The notes under the pieces were generated by a model. That model saw only the letters and a program-made list of their open reading frames with translations. It was not told where the DNA came from and searched no databases. From assembly GCA_002420005.1 (NCBI GenBank), contig DIHE01000116.1:3912-57619 (forward strand): DNA of 53,708 nucleotides, given 5' to 3'. Source of the DNA: Holophagales bacterium UBA5704. GTDB lineage: Bacteria > Acidobacteriota > Thermoanaerobaculia > Multivoradales > UBA5704. Shown here piece by piece: positions 32,620 to 41,074 of the stretch. A program made the translations under genes and the position numbers. The first letter of the stretch is position 1; each line of letters opens with the position of its first letter.

Positions 32620-35544
32620 TCAGCGCAATCCGAAGCGGACGCCGAGACGGAAGATCCGCGGCGAGAGCACCTCGGCCACGTGATCGGAGTTGGGCCGGCC
32701 GAGCACCAGCGTGCGTTGCAGCACGTAGGACTCGTTGAGGGCGTTGAACACGTCGACGCCCACGGTGAGACTGAGGTCGCGCACGGTGAGGTCCTTTTCC
32801 ACCCGCAGGTCGAGGACGTGGACGTCCGGATACTTGAAGCGCCCGGTGTCCGAGGTGACCGGGATGTAGGTCGGCCGCCCGCTGTTCACCGTGGAGCGGA
32901 AGACGCGCTGCGTGTAGCGGATCGGGTACCCCTCGCGGCCGTTCAGGCCGGCGGCCACGCTGAAACCCCAGGGGCGGGACGGCGCGACCTGGTACAGGCC
33001 GGTGAACGAGTACGACCAGCCGTTGGAAATGTAGACGTTTCCCTTGGACCCGGACACGGTACGGCTGCCGCTCAGCACCTCGCTGCCGTCTTTGATCCCT
33101 CCCGCGACGTCATCGGTCAAATCCTCGTTGGCTCCGCCCGGAATCCGCCAGCGCCAGTCCTGGAGAGAGATGTGACCCCGCGCCATCCAGCCGCCGGTCA
33201 GGCGTTTGTTCAGGGTGAGGAACAACCCCTTGAAGACCTGCTCGCGATCCCCGTTGGTCAACAACTGGCCGCCGCGCGACGTGACGCCGCGCCGCAGATC
33301 GCCGATGCGAACCGGGTAGGACTGCCCATCCGGCCCGACCACGATGACGTCCCGATAGACGTAGTCGTCGGCGCGATGCCGGCGGCCGAGCCGGCCCAGG
33401 TTCTCCTCGGAAAAGGCGTCGCCATCGAACACCAGCAGCTCCGGCTCTTCCAGGCCGGTCAAGTGGCGATAGCTGGCGTGCAGGCCGACGACGAAATCCG
33501 GCTGGAACGAATGCTCGACGCCGAGCAGGAATTCATCGGTCAGCGGCGCCGAGAAATCCTTGTCCACCGCATTCGAGCTGAGCGCCCCGAACGTGACCGG
33601 GTTGATGCCATTGGTCGGTGGCGCGACCTCGTCGAGAATCTCGCCGCGGTCGAGCGTCGGCGCGCCTCCGTTGTCGGTGTAGAAATACCGGTACTGCATG
33701 TAGGCCACCGGGTTCGTCCAGGCGATCGATCCCACGCCGAGCTGGTCGGCGTAGCGCGAGTAGCTGGCGCGCAGGAGGGTGTCCCGCTTCTCCCCCAACG
33801 CCCAGGTGACGCCGAGCCGCGGCACCAGATCCTCCCAGGCGAAACCCGCGTCGCCGCCGTCATAGTGCGCGGCAGGCAGGAGATCCGGCGCGACCGGGTT
33901 GGCCCGGGCGGTGGTGGCCAGGCTCTCGCCCGTCTGCCGGTCCCAGCGCAGGCCGAGATTCACCGTCACCCGGCCCGCGGCCAGCGTGTCCTGCACGAAA
34001 CCCGAGGTGTACTTGGCGTCGATGTTCTGTACTCCTTCCCGGCTCAGGAGCAGCAGGCCGGGGCCGAATTCCATGCCGCCGCCGGGGAAGCGGGACTGTG
34101 ACCGCACCTCGACCACGCGGTAGCCGGCGCCGTACTTGAGCTCATGGCTCCAGCGCCCGGTGTTGAAATACGTCGAGGCATCGGCCTGCACCTGCTTCTG
34201 CGGCCGGTCGGTCACATAGGCCACGTAGCTGTTGTGCCAGACGTTGTCCTCGTCGACGAAGGCGAGCTGCTCACCGCCCGCCGGGTCGAGCAAGAAACCC
34301 CCGTTGACCCGCGAGTACAGCGCCGTGGCGTAGAAGCTCGAGCTGAAGACCTGGGTATCCTCCACTTTCCAGGCCGTGGGCTCGGAACCGTAGTCGGATT
34401 TTTCCCACGTGGTCTCCGGCGGGCGCAGCGTGCCGGCGCCCTGGCCGTGCTTGATCTTGTCGTCGTCCCACGCGAAGGCGGTGAACGTGTTGCCCGCGCG
34501 CAGCGTGCCATTGGCCTTGAGGTTCCAGGCCGTGGTCAGCTCTTCGTCGACGTAATCCTCGTTGGTCAGCTTGCGGATCACCGGCCGGGCGTACGAGCCC
34601 CACACCCACAGGCGGTCGGTGAGCACCGGGCCGCCCCCTTCCAGCCCCCAGTCGCGCAGAAAATCGATCCGGTTGCCTTGTTTGAAGTCCGTCTGGGCGG
34701 TGAAGCGGTTCCAGGCGCCCTTCTGGCCGAGCTCGCTCTTGTCGATGTCCAGCTTGGACCGCAGGTTGTCATTGGCGTAATAGAACCGGCCGGAGGCGCG
34801 CCACTGGTTGGTGCCGCGCTTGGTGACCATGTTGAGGACGATTCCGCCGCCGGCGATCGAGGCATCGGAGCCACCGGTGGTGACCTCGATCTCCTCGAAC
34901 GCATCGAAATCGAAGAATCCCGGTGCCGTGCCGAGCGCCACCATGTCGGTGATCACCATGCCGTCGAGCGACCACACCGCCTGGTCGCCGGACGAGCCGG
35001 GACCGACGAAGCGCGCCTGGCTTCCGGTTTCGCTGCCTCCGACGTTGATGCGGTCCATCAAGACGCCGGGCGTGCTGGAGATCACCGACCACGGATCGCG
35101 CGCCGACGGGATTTTCTCCAGCTCGTTGAGAGTGAACGTGTTCCCCTTGGAAATCCGTCGTTCGTCGAGCAGCGGCGCCTCTCCCGTGATCGTCATGACC
35201 TCGGAGATGCCGGGGGGCAGGGTGACTTCCACGTCGGTGCTGCGCCCGACGTGAACGATCAGGTTGCCGACCTCGATCGGCGAGAACCCGTCGAGCTCGG
35301 CCTGCAGGCGATAGGCACCGGGCGCCAGGCCGACATAGCGGAAGCGGCCCTGGGCGTCCGCAAGCGCCGTCTGCGGCGCTCCGATGCCCGAAAGGATCAC
35401 CGTCGCCCCGGGCAACGGTGATCGATCCGTGCCGAGCACGACACCATGGAGATTTCCGGTCTGGAGCTGGGCGGTGGCGAGGGTGGCGGACAGGAGCAGC
35501 AGTGCGGCGAGCCCGCCGGCCCGCCAAGACATCTTGGTCATCAT
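32620..35544 (-). CDS. TonB-dependent receptor, Oar-like with carboxypeptidase-regulatory domain
   Basis: 974 residues from the first of two ATG codons (35544, 35541) behind GGAGG. Signal peptide ending SATLATAQ; a CarboxypepD-regulatory domain at ~28-110 (GVVLGTDRSPLPGATVILSG, YRLQAELDGFSPIEV); a plug domain with SVDG-like WSLDGMVITDMVALG and a GGG segment; then a long 22-strand barrel with many aromatic strand ends. This is the Oar/SusC-like acidobacterial receptor type taking up glycans, peptides or chelates across the outer membrane. The C-terminus (FRLGVRFGLR) lacks a final Phe. Monocistronic, with its own intrinsic terminator. Confidence 0.9.
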   Translation of the reverse strand: MMTKMSWRAGGLAALLLLSATLATAQLQTGNLHGVVLGTDRSPLPGATVILSGIGAPQTALADAQGRFRYVGLAPGAYRLQAELDGFSPIEVGNLIVHVGRSTDVEVTLPPGISEVMTITGEAPLLDERRISKGNTFTLNELEKIPSARDPWSVISSTPGVLMDRINVGGSETGSQARFVGPGSSGDQAVWSLDGMVITDMVALGTAPGFFDFDAFEEIEVTTGGSDASIAGGGIVLNMVTKRGTNQWRASGRFYYANDNLRSKLDIDKSELGQKGAWNRFTAQTDFKQGNRIDFLRDWGLEGGGPVLTDRLWVWGSYARPVIRKLTNEDYVDEELTTAWNLKANGTLRAGNTFTAFAWDDDKIKHGQGAGTLRPPETTWEKSDYGSEPTAWKVEDTQVFSSSFYATALYSRVNGGFLLDPAGGEQLAFVDEDNVWHNSYVAYVTDRPQKQVQADASTYFNTGRWSHELKYGAGYRVVEVRSQSRFPGGGMEFGPGLLLLSREGVQNIDAKYTSGFVQDTLAAGRVTVNLGLRWDRQTGESLATTARANPVAPDLLPAAHYDGGDAGFAWEDLVPRLGVTWALGEKRDTLLRASYSRYADQLGVGSIAWTNPVAYMQYRYFYTDNGGAPTLDRGEILDEVAPPTNGINPVTFGALSSNAVDKDFSAPLTDEFLLGVEHSFQPDFVVGLHASYRHLTGLEEPELLVFDGDAFSEENLGRLGRRHRADDYVYRDVIVVGPDGQSYPVRIGDLRRGVTSRGGQLLTNGDREQVFKGLFLTLNKRLTGGWMARGHISLQDWRWRIPGGANEDLTDDVAGGIKDGSEVLSGSRTVSGSKGNVYISNGWSYSFTGLYQVAPSRPWGFSVAAGLNGREGYPIRYTQRVFRSTVNSGRPTYIPVTSDTGRFKYPDVHVLDLRVEKDLTVRDLSLTVGVDVFNALNESYVLQRTLVLGRPNSDHVAEVLSPRIFRLGVRFGLR

Positions 35545-35826
35545 CGTTTCCTCCAGGCAAATACCAACATTCAGCCAACGGTTCGACGAGGCAGCACCTC
35601 GCAAGCGCCGTGCCACGCGGGGCTCACAGGTTTCCATCTCGCGATTGCGGCGACCGGCGAGCATGAAAATCCAGCCTCCACAGGAGAAAAATGGTTTCAA
35701 AAAAACGGATTCCGAATTTTGGAGCCCTTCAAAAACTCGATTCGTCCTCCCCGCGGGTCACCGCCGTCCCCTTCGCTGGACAGACGGCCTCCACCCGGAG
35801 CGGGCACCACGGATCGCGGATTCCGG

Positions 35827-35832
35827 TAAGAT
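35827..35832 (+). promoter_or_regulatory. -10 box (TAAGAT) of a probable leaderless promoter
   Basis: TAAGAT, seven bases, then ATG at 35840. An in-frame ATG at 35831 overlaps the box itself and could not be translated from this transcript, so the spacing decides the start. Confidence 0.6.
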
Positions 35833-35839
35833 GTGGTGC

Positions 35840-36850
35840 ATGAGGAAGAGGGGTGGATCGGATCAGCTCACCTTGTTCCCGGGAATGGCGCCGGAGAGCC
35901 CACCTCGCAGCGGTGTCGAGCCGGCCGAGGTCTCGGCAGAGGTCCACCGGCTGGGCGCGGACCTGCCGGGGGACATCCGGCTGGGCGGCTCGACCTGGTC
36001 GTTCCCGGGTTGGGCGGGCCTCGTCTACGCCGGCCGGCCGACCGAGGCGCGGCTGGCGAAAGAAGGTCTGGCAGCCTATGCCCGGCATCCCCTGCTGCGC
36101 GGGGCCGGGCTGGACCGCACCTGGTATCAGCCGCTCACCGCCGCGGATTTCGCCGACTACGCGGCGGTGGTGCCGGAAGGCTTCCGGTTCCTGGTCAAGG
36201 CGCTGGAGGCTCTCACGGTGGCCCGCTGGCCGGACCATCCCCGCTACGGCGCCGAGCGCGGGCAGCCGAATCCGCGGTTCTTCGATCCGGTCTTTGCCGC
36301 GGATCAGGTCGTGGCGCCTTACGTCGAGGGGCTCGGAGCGAAGAGGGGCGCGCTGCTCTTCCAGCTCTCCCCGCAGGACCTCGGCCCTCCGCAGCGCTTC
36401 GCGGCCCGGCTGCACGCCTTCCTGGCGGCCTTGCCGCGGGGTCCGGTCTATGCCGTGGAGCTCCGCAACCGGGAGGTGCTCACCCGGGACTACGCGGAGG
36501 CCCTCGCCGGGGCCGGTGCTGTCCACTGCCTGAACGTCCACCCGCGCATGCCCGAGGTGCGGGCGCAGGCACGCCTCGCCGGAATCGACCGGCCGGGAGC
36601 CCCGGCGACGGTCGTCCGCTGGCTGCTCGGCCCGGGAATGACCTACGAAGAGGCGGGCCGGCGCTACGCGCCCTTCGATCGTCTCCAGAGGGAAGACCCC
36701 GACGCCCGGCAAGCCCTCGCCGAGCTGGCCCGCGAGGCCCTCGCCGCCGGCCGGCCGTTCCTTTGTACCGTCAACAACAACGCGGAGGGCTGCGCGCCGT
36801 TGTCGATCCTCGGGCTGGCGCGGGAGATCGTGAGGACCGGTGGAGGATGA
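35840..36850 (+). CDS. DUF72 domain protein (YecE-like TIM barrel)
   Basis: 336 residues. DUF72 landmarks: RLGGSTWSFPGWAGLVY near the N-terminus, FRFLVKALEALT, LLFQLSP, VYAVELRNREVL and FLCTVNNNAEGCAPLS at the end. The family is a TIM-barrel group of unknown reaction, related by fold to AP endonuclease-like barrels. The extra ~45-residue N-terminus is poorly conserved. The gene is flanked by a leaderless-type promoter and a bidirectional terminator, so it stands alone. Confidence 0.88.
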   Translation: MRKRGGSDQLTLFPGMAPESPPRSGVEPAEVSAEVHRLGADLPGDIRLGGSTWSFPGWAGLVYAGRPTEARLAKEGLAAYARHPLLRGAGLDRTWYQPLTAADFADYAAVVPEGFRFLVKALEALTVARWPDHPRYGAERGQPNPRFFDPVFAADQVVAPYVEGLGAKRGALLFQLSPQDLGPPQRFAARLHAFLAALPRGPVYAVELRNREVLTRDYAEALAGAGAVHCLNVHPRMPEVRAQARLAGIDRPGAPATVVRWLLGPGMTYEEAGRRYAPFDRLQREDPDARQALAELAREALAAGRPFLCTVNNNAEGCAPLSILGLAREIVRTGGG

Positions 36851-36853
36851 GGC

Positions 36854-36879
36854 GAGGCGGCGGCTCCGTTCGCCGCCTC
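36854..36879. terminator. Bidirectional hairpin between DUF72 gene and RiPP precursor
   Basis: GAGGCGGCG and CGCCGCCTC form a 9-bp stem with an eight-base loop between two convergent genes; only a short T-stretch follows on the plus strand. Confidence 0.65.
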
Positions 36880-36903
36880 TTGGAGAGGAAGATCAGTGCG
36901 CCG

Positions 36904-37071
36904 TCAGGCGCACGGCTGGCAGCCCGAGCAGGCGTAGGTCGCGGAACACTTCGCGGTATTGCACAAGGGGCCGGCGGTCACGGCGCCCTCCACCTGCTGG
37001 AGGTCGACCTCATTGAGGTGCCGGAGGGTCTCGGCGGACAGGGTCAACTTCTTGCTCTTCTTTTTGTTCAT
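36904..37071 (-). CDS. Orphan RiPP precursor with class I lanthipeptide-type leader
   Basis: 55 residues from the ATG at 37071 with GGGAG upstream. The leader MNKKKSKKLTLSAETLRHLN and the following LQQVEGA match the K-L-x-L-x-x-E-T-L-R-x-L ... L-x-x-V-x-G-G/A pattern of Bacteroidota/Acidobacteriota 'natural product precursor' peptides, with likely cleavage after the double-small EGA. The core of about 25 residues (VTAGPLCNTAKCSATYACSG and CQPCA) has five Cys and four Ser/Thr, suited to lanthionine or disulfide formation. No LanB/LanC, radical SAM or protease gene is adjacent, so modifying enzymes would act in trans. Confidence 0.8.
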   Translation of the reverse strand: MNKKKSKKLTLSAETLRHLNEVDLQQVEGAVTAGPLCNTAKCSATYACSGCQPCA

Positions 37072-37204
37072 GGCAAGCTCCCTTCGATCCAGGTTGGTGC
37101 ATCGCCCGACGGACCGGGAAAGTCTAGCCTGTCGCCTTCCAGTAAGTCTAGCGTGCACGTTCATTCTGCGCGCCCGTTCGGCACAAGCCCGCCCTCTCCC
37201 CTGC

Positions 37205-37210
37205 TATCCT
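37205..37210 (+). promoter_or_regulatory. -10 box (TATCCT) of a probable leaderless promoter
   Basis: TATCCT, seven bases, ATG of crcB. The same box and spacing as in front of the Trm112-like gene. Confidence 0.6.
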
Positions 37211-37217
37211 CCCCCGC

Positions 37218-37598
37218 ATGACGCGCCTGCTGTGGATCTGCCTGGGGGGAGCCGTCGGTACGGGGGCGCGCTACCTGTTGTCGGGGTGGCTCCTGCGGGT
37301 GGCGCCGCCGGGGTTTCCGTATGGGACCCTGGCGGTCAACGTGATCGGATCGTTCCTCCTCGCGCTGCTCCTGCAGGTGCCGCTCACCGCGGAGTCGCTG
37401 CCGCCGACCCTGCGGCTGGCCCTGACCACCGGGGTGATGGGCGGGTTCACCACCTACTCCACGTTCAACCAGGAGACCCTCTCCTTCCTGCGTGGAGACG
37501 CCCCGCTGGTCGGCTTCACCTACCTGGGGATCACCCTCGCCTCGTGCCTGCTCGCCGGGGCTCTCGGGATCTGGTGCGGGCGTCTGCTGACCACCTGA
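37218..37598 (+). CDS. crcB: CrcB/FluC fluoride channel
   Basis: 126 residues, four hydrophobic helices. Family signatures: GGAVGTGARYLLSGWL at the N-terminus, the pore Asn in GTLAVNVIGSFLLAL, and GGFTTYSTFNQETLSF with the Phe and Thr residues lining the fluoride path and the sodium-site turn. Works as a dual-topology dimer expelling fluoride from the cytoplasm. No fluoride riboswitch was noticed upstream; the start seems leaderless, which leaves no room for one. Confidence 0.93.
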   Translation: MTRLLWICLGGAVGTGARYLLSGWLLRVAPPGFPYGTLAVNVIGSFLLALLLQVPLTAESLPPTLRLALTTGVMGGFTTYSTFNQETLSFLRGDAPLVGFTYLGITLASCLLAGALGIWCGRLLTT

Positions 37599-37618
37599 AA
37601 ACGGGCGCAGGGGTGGAG

Positions 37619-37624
37619 TAGGAT
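37619..37624 (+). promoter_or_regulatory. -10 box (TAGGAT) of a probable leaderless promoter
   Basis: TAGGAT, seven bases, ATG at 37632. An upstream in-frame ATG at 37623 lies inside the box, so translation should begin at 37632 (MSELILLVDDEPG). Confidence 0.6.
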
Positions 37625-37631
37625 GGGCTGC

Positions 37632-38930
37632 ATGAGCGAGCTCATTCTACTGGTCGACGACGAGCCGGGGATCCTCACCACCCTGGGAGGCATCCTCGCC
37701 GATGAAGGATACGAGACCCTCGCGACCACCAGCGGCGAAGAGGCGCTGAGCCTCTACCGGGAGCGCAAGCCCGCGGTGGTCTTCCTCGACATCTGGCTGG
37801 CCGACCGCGACGGCCTGGAAGTCCTGCGCGCCGTGCGCGACGAGGACCCGGCGGCGGCGGTGGTCATGATGTCCGGCCACGGCACCACGTCCACCGCGGT
37901 GAAGGCGATCAAGATGGGCGCCTTCGACTACCTGGAGAAGCCCCTCTCCTACCGCAGGGCGGTGGAGGCGGCGTCCGGCGCCCTCTCCTACCGGCAGTCC
38001 CTGCTCGACGCGGGGCCGGCGGGCGCGGCTCTCCCCGGTCCCCCGGCCGACCGCGCGGACGCCGAGCGCCGCTTCACCGCTCCCCCGGACGTGCCGCTCC
38101 TCGCCGCGACCGGCCGCCGGCAGAGCACCATCCGCCACTCCACCGTGGTGTACGGCCTGGGGCTCCATTCCGGGCAGCGCACCGGCATGGTCCTCCAGCC
38201 GTTGCCGGAGAACAGCGGCATCCACTTCGTCACCCTCCCGACCGGCATCGAGATCCCGGCCCACGTCCGCGCCGTGGCGGAGACGGACTATGCCACCACG
38301 CTCTCGGTGGAAGGCGAGAACATCCGTACCGTCGAGCACCTCCTCTCGGCGCTCCACGCCTACGGCGTGGGCAACCTCCTGATCAAGGTCCACGGCGAGA
38401 TCCCCGTCCTCGACGGCTCGGCCCTGGAGTTCTGCAAGATGCTCGACGAGGTGGGCGTGGCGGAGCAGGACGAACCGCAGCGCGAGGTGGTGATCGACCG
38501 CCGCTACGAGACGAACGGCTCGGGCGAGAAGCGGCTGACCATCGAGCCGGCGGACGAGTTCTCGGTCTCCTACCTGCTGCGCTACCCGGCGCCGGTGGGC
38601 GAGCAGTCGGCCGAGTTCACCCTGACCTCCGCCGAGGCCTACAAAGCCGAGATCGCCCCGGCGCGCACCTTCGGCTTCATGAAGGACCTGAAGATGCTCA
38701 ACGAGCTCGGCCTCGGCTCGGGCGGCCGGCTGGACAACTTCATCCTGGTGGGAGAGGACGAGGTGCTCAACACCGAGCTGCGCTTCCCGGACGAGTTCGT
38801 CCGCCACAAGATCCTCGACATTATCGGCGACCTCTACCTGGTGGGCTACCCCATCCGCGGCAAGGTGACCGCCCGCCTGACCGGCCACCGCGACAACATC
38901 GCACTGGTGCGCCAGATCATGGCGGGGTGA
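37632..38930 (+). CDS. lpxC: Response-regulator receiver domain fused to LpxC deacetylase
   Basis: 432 residues. Residues 1-120 are a CheY-type receiver with the acidic pair Asp9/Asp10, phospho-acceptor Asp53 (VVFLDIWLADRDG), the MMSGHGT switch position and the Lys of YLEKPLS. After a Pro/Ala linker (~125-160), residues ~163-432 are a full LpxC: STVVYGLGLHSGQ, TVEHLLSALHAYG (zinc His, catalytic Glu), the ARTFGFMKDL block and the RHKILDIIGDLYL motif with the second zinc His and Asp. LpxC commits UDP-3-O-acyl-GlcNAc to lipid A synthesis in the cytoplasm. The fusion suggests that phosphorylation tunes lipid A output. No histidine kinase gene is present nearby. Confidence 0.93.
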   Translation: MSELILLVDDEPGILTTLGGILADEGYETLATTSGEEALSLYRERKPAVVFLDIWLADRDGLEVLRAVRDEDPAAAVVMMSGHGTTSTAVKAIKMGAFDYLEKPLSYRRAVEAASGALSYRQSLLDAGPAGAALPGPPADRADAERRFTAPPDVPLLAATGRRQSTIRHSTVVYGLGLHSGQRTGMVLQPLPENSGIHFVTLPTGIEIPAHVRAVAETDYATTLSVEGENIRTVEHLLSALHAYGVGNLLIKVHGEIPVLDGSALEFCKMLDEVGVAEQDEPQREVVIDRRYETNGSGEKRLTIEPADEFSVSYLLRYPAPVGEQSAEFTLTSAEAYKAEIAPARTFGFMKDLKMLNELGLGSGGRLDNFILVGEDEVLNTELRFPDEFVRHKILDIIGDLYLVGYPIRGKVTARLTGHRDNIALVRQIMAG

Positions 38931-38931
38931 A

Positions 38932-39849
38932 GTGCGCATCTGCTACTTCATCCAGAACCACCTCGGCCCCGCCCAGGCGGCTCGGTTGATCCGGACGATC
39001 CGGCGTAGCCGGCCGGAGAGCTTCATTCTGGTGGGGCATGATCCGTTTGCCGGCCATGGCTCGGCGGCGGAGATCGGGCGGGCTCTCGATGTGGAGGTTC
39101 TGGCGGCACGGGAGCCGGCGCGGCGGGGGTATCTCTCTCTGCTGTACCCGTATTTCGATGCGGTGGAGTGGCTGGCGGCTCGGGGGATCGCGTACGACTG
39201 GATCGTCTATCTTTCGGCCCAGGACTATCCGACGCAGCCTCTGGAGCGCCTGGAGACGTTTCTCGAGGCGAGCGGGCAGGACGGGTTCCTCCGCGCGTGG
39301 AAGGCGTTCGATCCGGTCAATCCCTGGGGGCGCCCGCGGCAGGGGGTGCGCCGCTACGACTACCAGTATCTCGAAGCGCCACGATGGCTGGCTCCCGCCT
39401 TGCGGCTGCTGCGGTGGAGCAACGGTTTCCAGTCGCAGGTGCACTTCCACTTGGTCTATGGCCCCCGCGTCGGCGTGCGGCGGCGGCCGGCGCCGTGGAA
39501 CGGGCTCACCTGCTATGCCGGGACCCAGTGGACCACGCTGCGCCGGGAGTGCGCGGAGCTCGTGGTCGAGCGGGTGCGCAGCAGCCCGGACCTGATGCGG
39601 TGGTTCGCGCGCACGATCTGCCCCGACGAGGCGGTGGTCCAGACCCTGCTCCTCAACAGCGGCCGGTTCCAGCTCGGCAATGACGATCTGCGCTATGCGG
39701 ACTTCGCCGGCAGCCGCAACGGCCGACCCCGCACGCTGACCGTCGCGGACGTGCCGCTGCTCACCGGCGGCGCCTTCTACTTCGCGCGAAAGTTCGACCC
39801 CCTCCAGGACGCCGCCGTGCTGGACCGGCTGGACGAGCACATCGGATAA
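38932..39849 (+). CDS. Core-2/I-branching type glycosyltransferase
   Basis: 305 residues from a GTG one base after the lpxC stop codon (spaced TGA-A-GTG), so probably co-transcribed. Resembles the Branch family (GT14): ICYFIQNHLGPAQAARLIRT at the N-terminus, DWIVYLSAQDYPTQPL (the acceptor-site stretch), FHLVYGPRVGVRR and ARKFDPLQDAAVLDRLDEH at the C-terminus. Family enzymes add beta-1,6 GlcNAc or xylose branches; bacterial members act on surface glycans. Placement after lpxC fits a role in lipopolysaccharide decoration. Confidence 0.75.
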   Translation: MRICYFIQNHLGPAQAARLIRTIRRSRPESFILVGHDPFAGHGSAAEIGRALDVEVLAAREPARRGYLSLLYPYFDAVEWLAARGIAYDWIVYLSAQDYPTQPLERLETFLEASGQDGFLRAWKAFDPVNPWGRPRQGVRRYDYQYLEAPRWLAPALRLLRWSNGFQSQVHFHLVYGPRVGVRRRPAPWNGLTCYAGTQWTTLRRECAELVVERVRSSPDLMRWFARTICPDEAVVQTLLLNSGRFQLGNDDLRYADFAGSRNGRPRTLTVADVPLLTGGAFYFARKFDPLQDAAVLDRLDEHIG

Positions 39850-39916
39850 ACCTCGGCGGCTCCCGCCGCGTATCATCCCGGCAGATTGCACGCGCGATCC
39901 CCTTGGGAGGATTTTC

Positions 39917-41074
39917 ATGGAAGCCATCGCCGGAGCCGCCGTCCGCCCGCGGATTGAACGGGACGCCGTCTTTCCGTGGCCCCTCGGTGCCTTGCTGCTC
40001 GGCTCGACGAGCATCGTCATCGGACTGTTGTGGGACATCTCGTGGCACATGTCGATCGGCCGGGACACGTTCTGGACCCCGGCGCACATGGCCATCTATC
40101 TGGGCGGCATCCTGGCCGGGCTCTCGGGCGGCTGGCTGGCGCTCCACACAACCTTCCGCGGCACCCCGGAGGAGCGCGGGCTCACCGTCCGCTTCTGGGG
40201 GTTCCGCGCGCCGCTCGGCTCGTGGGTGGCGATCTGGGGGTCGCTCGCCATGGTCACCTCGGCGCCGTTCGACGACTGGTGGCACAACGCCTATGGTCTC
40301 GACGTCAAGATCATCTCGCCGCCGCACTCGGTGCTCGCCGCCGGGATGATCGCCATCCAGGTGGGGGCGATGCTCCTCGCCGCCTCGTGGCAGAACCGCG
40401 CCACCGGGCGGGCTCGCCCGCTGGAGATCGCGTTCCTGTACTCCGCCGGGCTGATCCTGCTGATGCTCGCCACCGTGCTGACCGAGTACGTGTTCCCCAA
40501 CAACCAGCACGGCGCGACCTTCTACAAGGTCTCGGCCGCGGTCTTCCCGGCGCTGCTCCTCGCCGCGGCCCGCGCCTCGCGGCTGCGCTGGGCGGCGACG
40601 GTCACCGCCGCCTGCTACATGGCGGTCGCGCTGGGGATGGTCTGGGTGCTGCCGCTGTTTCCCGCCCAGCCCATGCTCGCACCGATCAACAACCCGATCG
40701 ATCACATGGTGCCGGCGCTGTTCCCGCTGCTGCTGATCGTCCCCGCAGTGGCGATCGATCTGCTCTTGCGCACCGGCAAACGCAGCCGCTGGTGGATGGC
40801 CCCGGTCTTCGCCGCGGCGTTCGTGGCGGTCTTCTTCGTCACGCAATGGAATTTCTCCGCCTTCCAGCTCTCCCCCGCGGCGCGCAACCGGGTGTTTGCC
40901 GGCGACATGCACTGGGGCTACAACCGGACGCTGGGTCCCTGGTGCCATGAGTTCTGGGACGCGAAGGAGAACCCGGTGACGCCCGGCACGCTGGGGACCA
41001 CCCTGCTCTTCGCCACCGTCTCGTCGCTGGTGGGGCTCGGCGGCGGCGCCTGGCTGGCCCGGGTGAAGCGATGA
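39917..41074 (+). CDS. Polytopic membrane protein of unknown function
   Basis: 385 residues, behind a good GGGAGGA site; a TATCAT box lies about 45 bases upstream. Nine or ten hydrophobic helices, with conserved-looking His/Trp residues near membrane edges (LLWDISWHMSIGRDTFWTPA, HMAIYLGG, DDWWHNAYGLD, EYVFPNNQHGATFYK, DMHWGYNRTLGPWCHEFWD). No family was recognised. The arrangement of His at membrane ends might bind metal or haem. Its stop overlaps the start of the next gene (ATGA), so the two proteins probably work together. Confidence 0.7.
   Translation: MEAIAGAAVRPRIERDAVFPWPLGALLLGSTSIVIGLLWDISWHMSIGRDTFWTPAHMAIYLGGILAGLSGGWLALHTTFRGTPEERGLTVRFWGFRAPLGSWVAIWGSLAMVTSAPFDDWWHNAYGLDVKIISPPHSVLAAGMIAIQVGAMLLAASWQNRATGRARPLEIAFLYSAGLILLMLATVLTEYVFPNNQHGATFYKVSAAVFPALLLAAARASRLRWAATVTAACYMAVALGMVWVLPLFPAQPMLAPINNPIDHMVPALFPLLLIVPAVAIDLLLRTGKRSRWWMAPVFAAAFVAVFFVTQWNFSAFQLSPAARNRVFAGDMHWGYNRTLGPWCHEFWDAKENPVTPGTLGTTLLFATVSSLVGLGGGAWLARVKR

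Noticed and set aside
37100..37217. Fluoride riboswitch before crcB
   Set aside because: No pseudoknot-like pattern was seen, and the -10 box lies seven bases from the ATG, leaving no leader to hold one.
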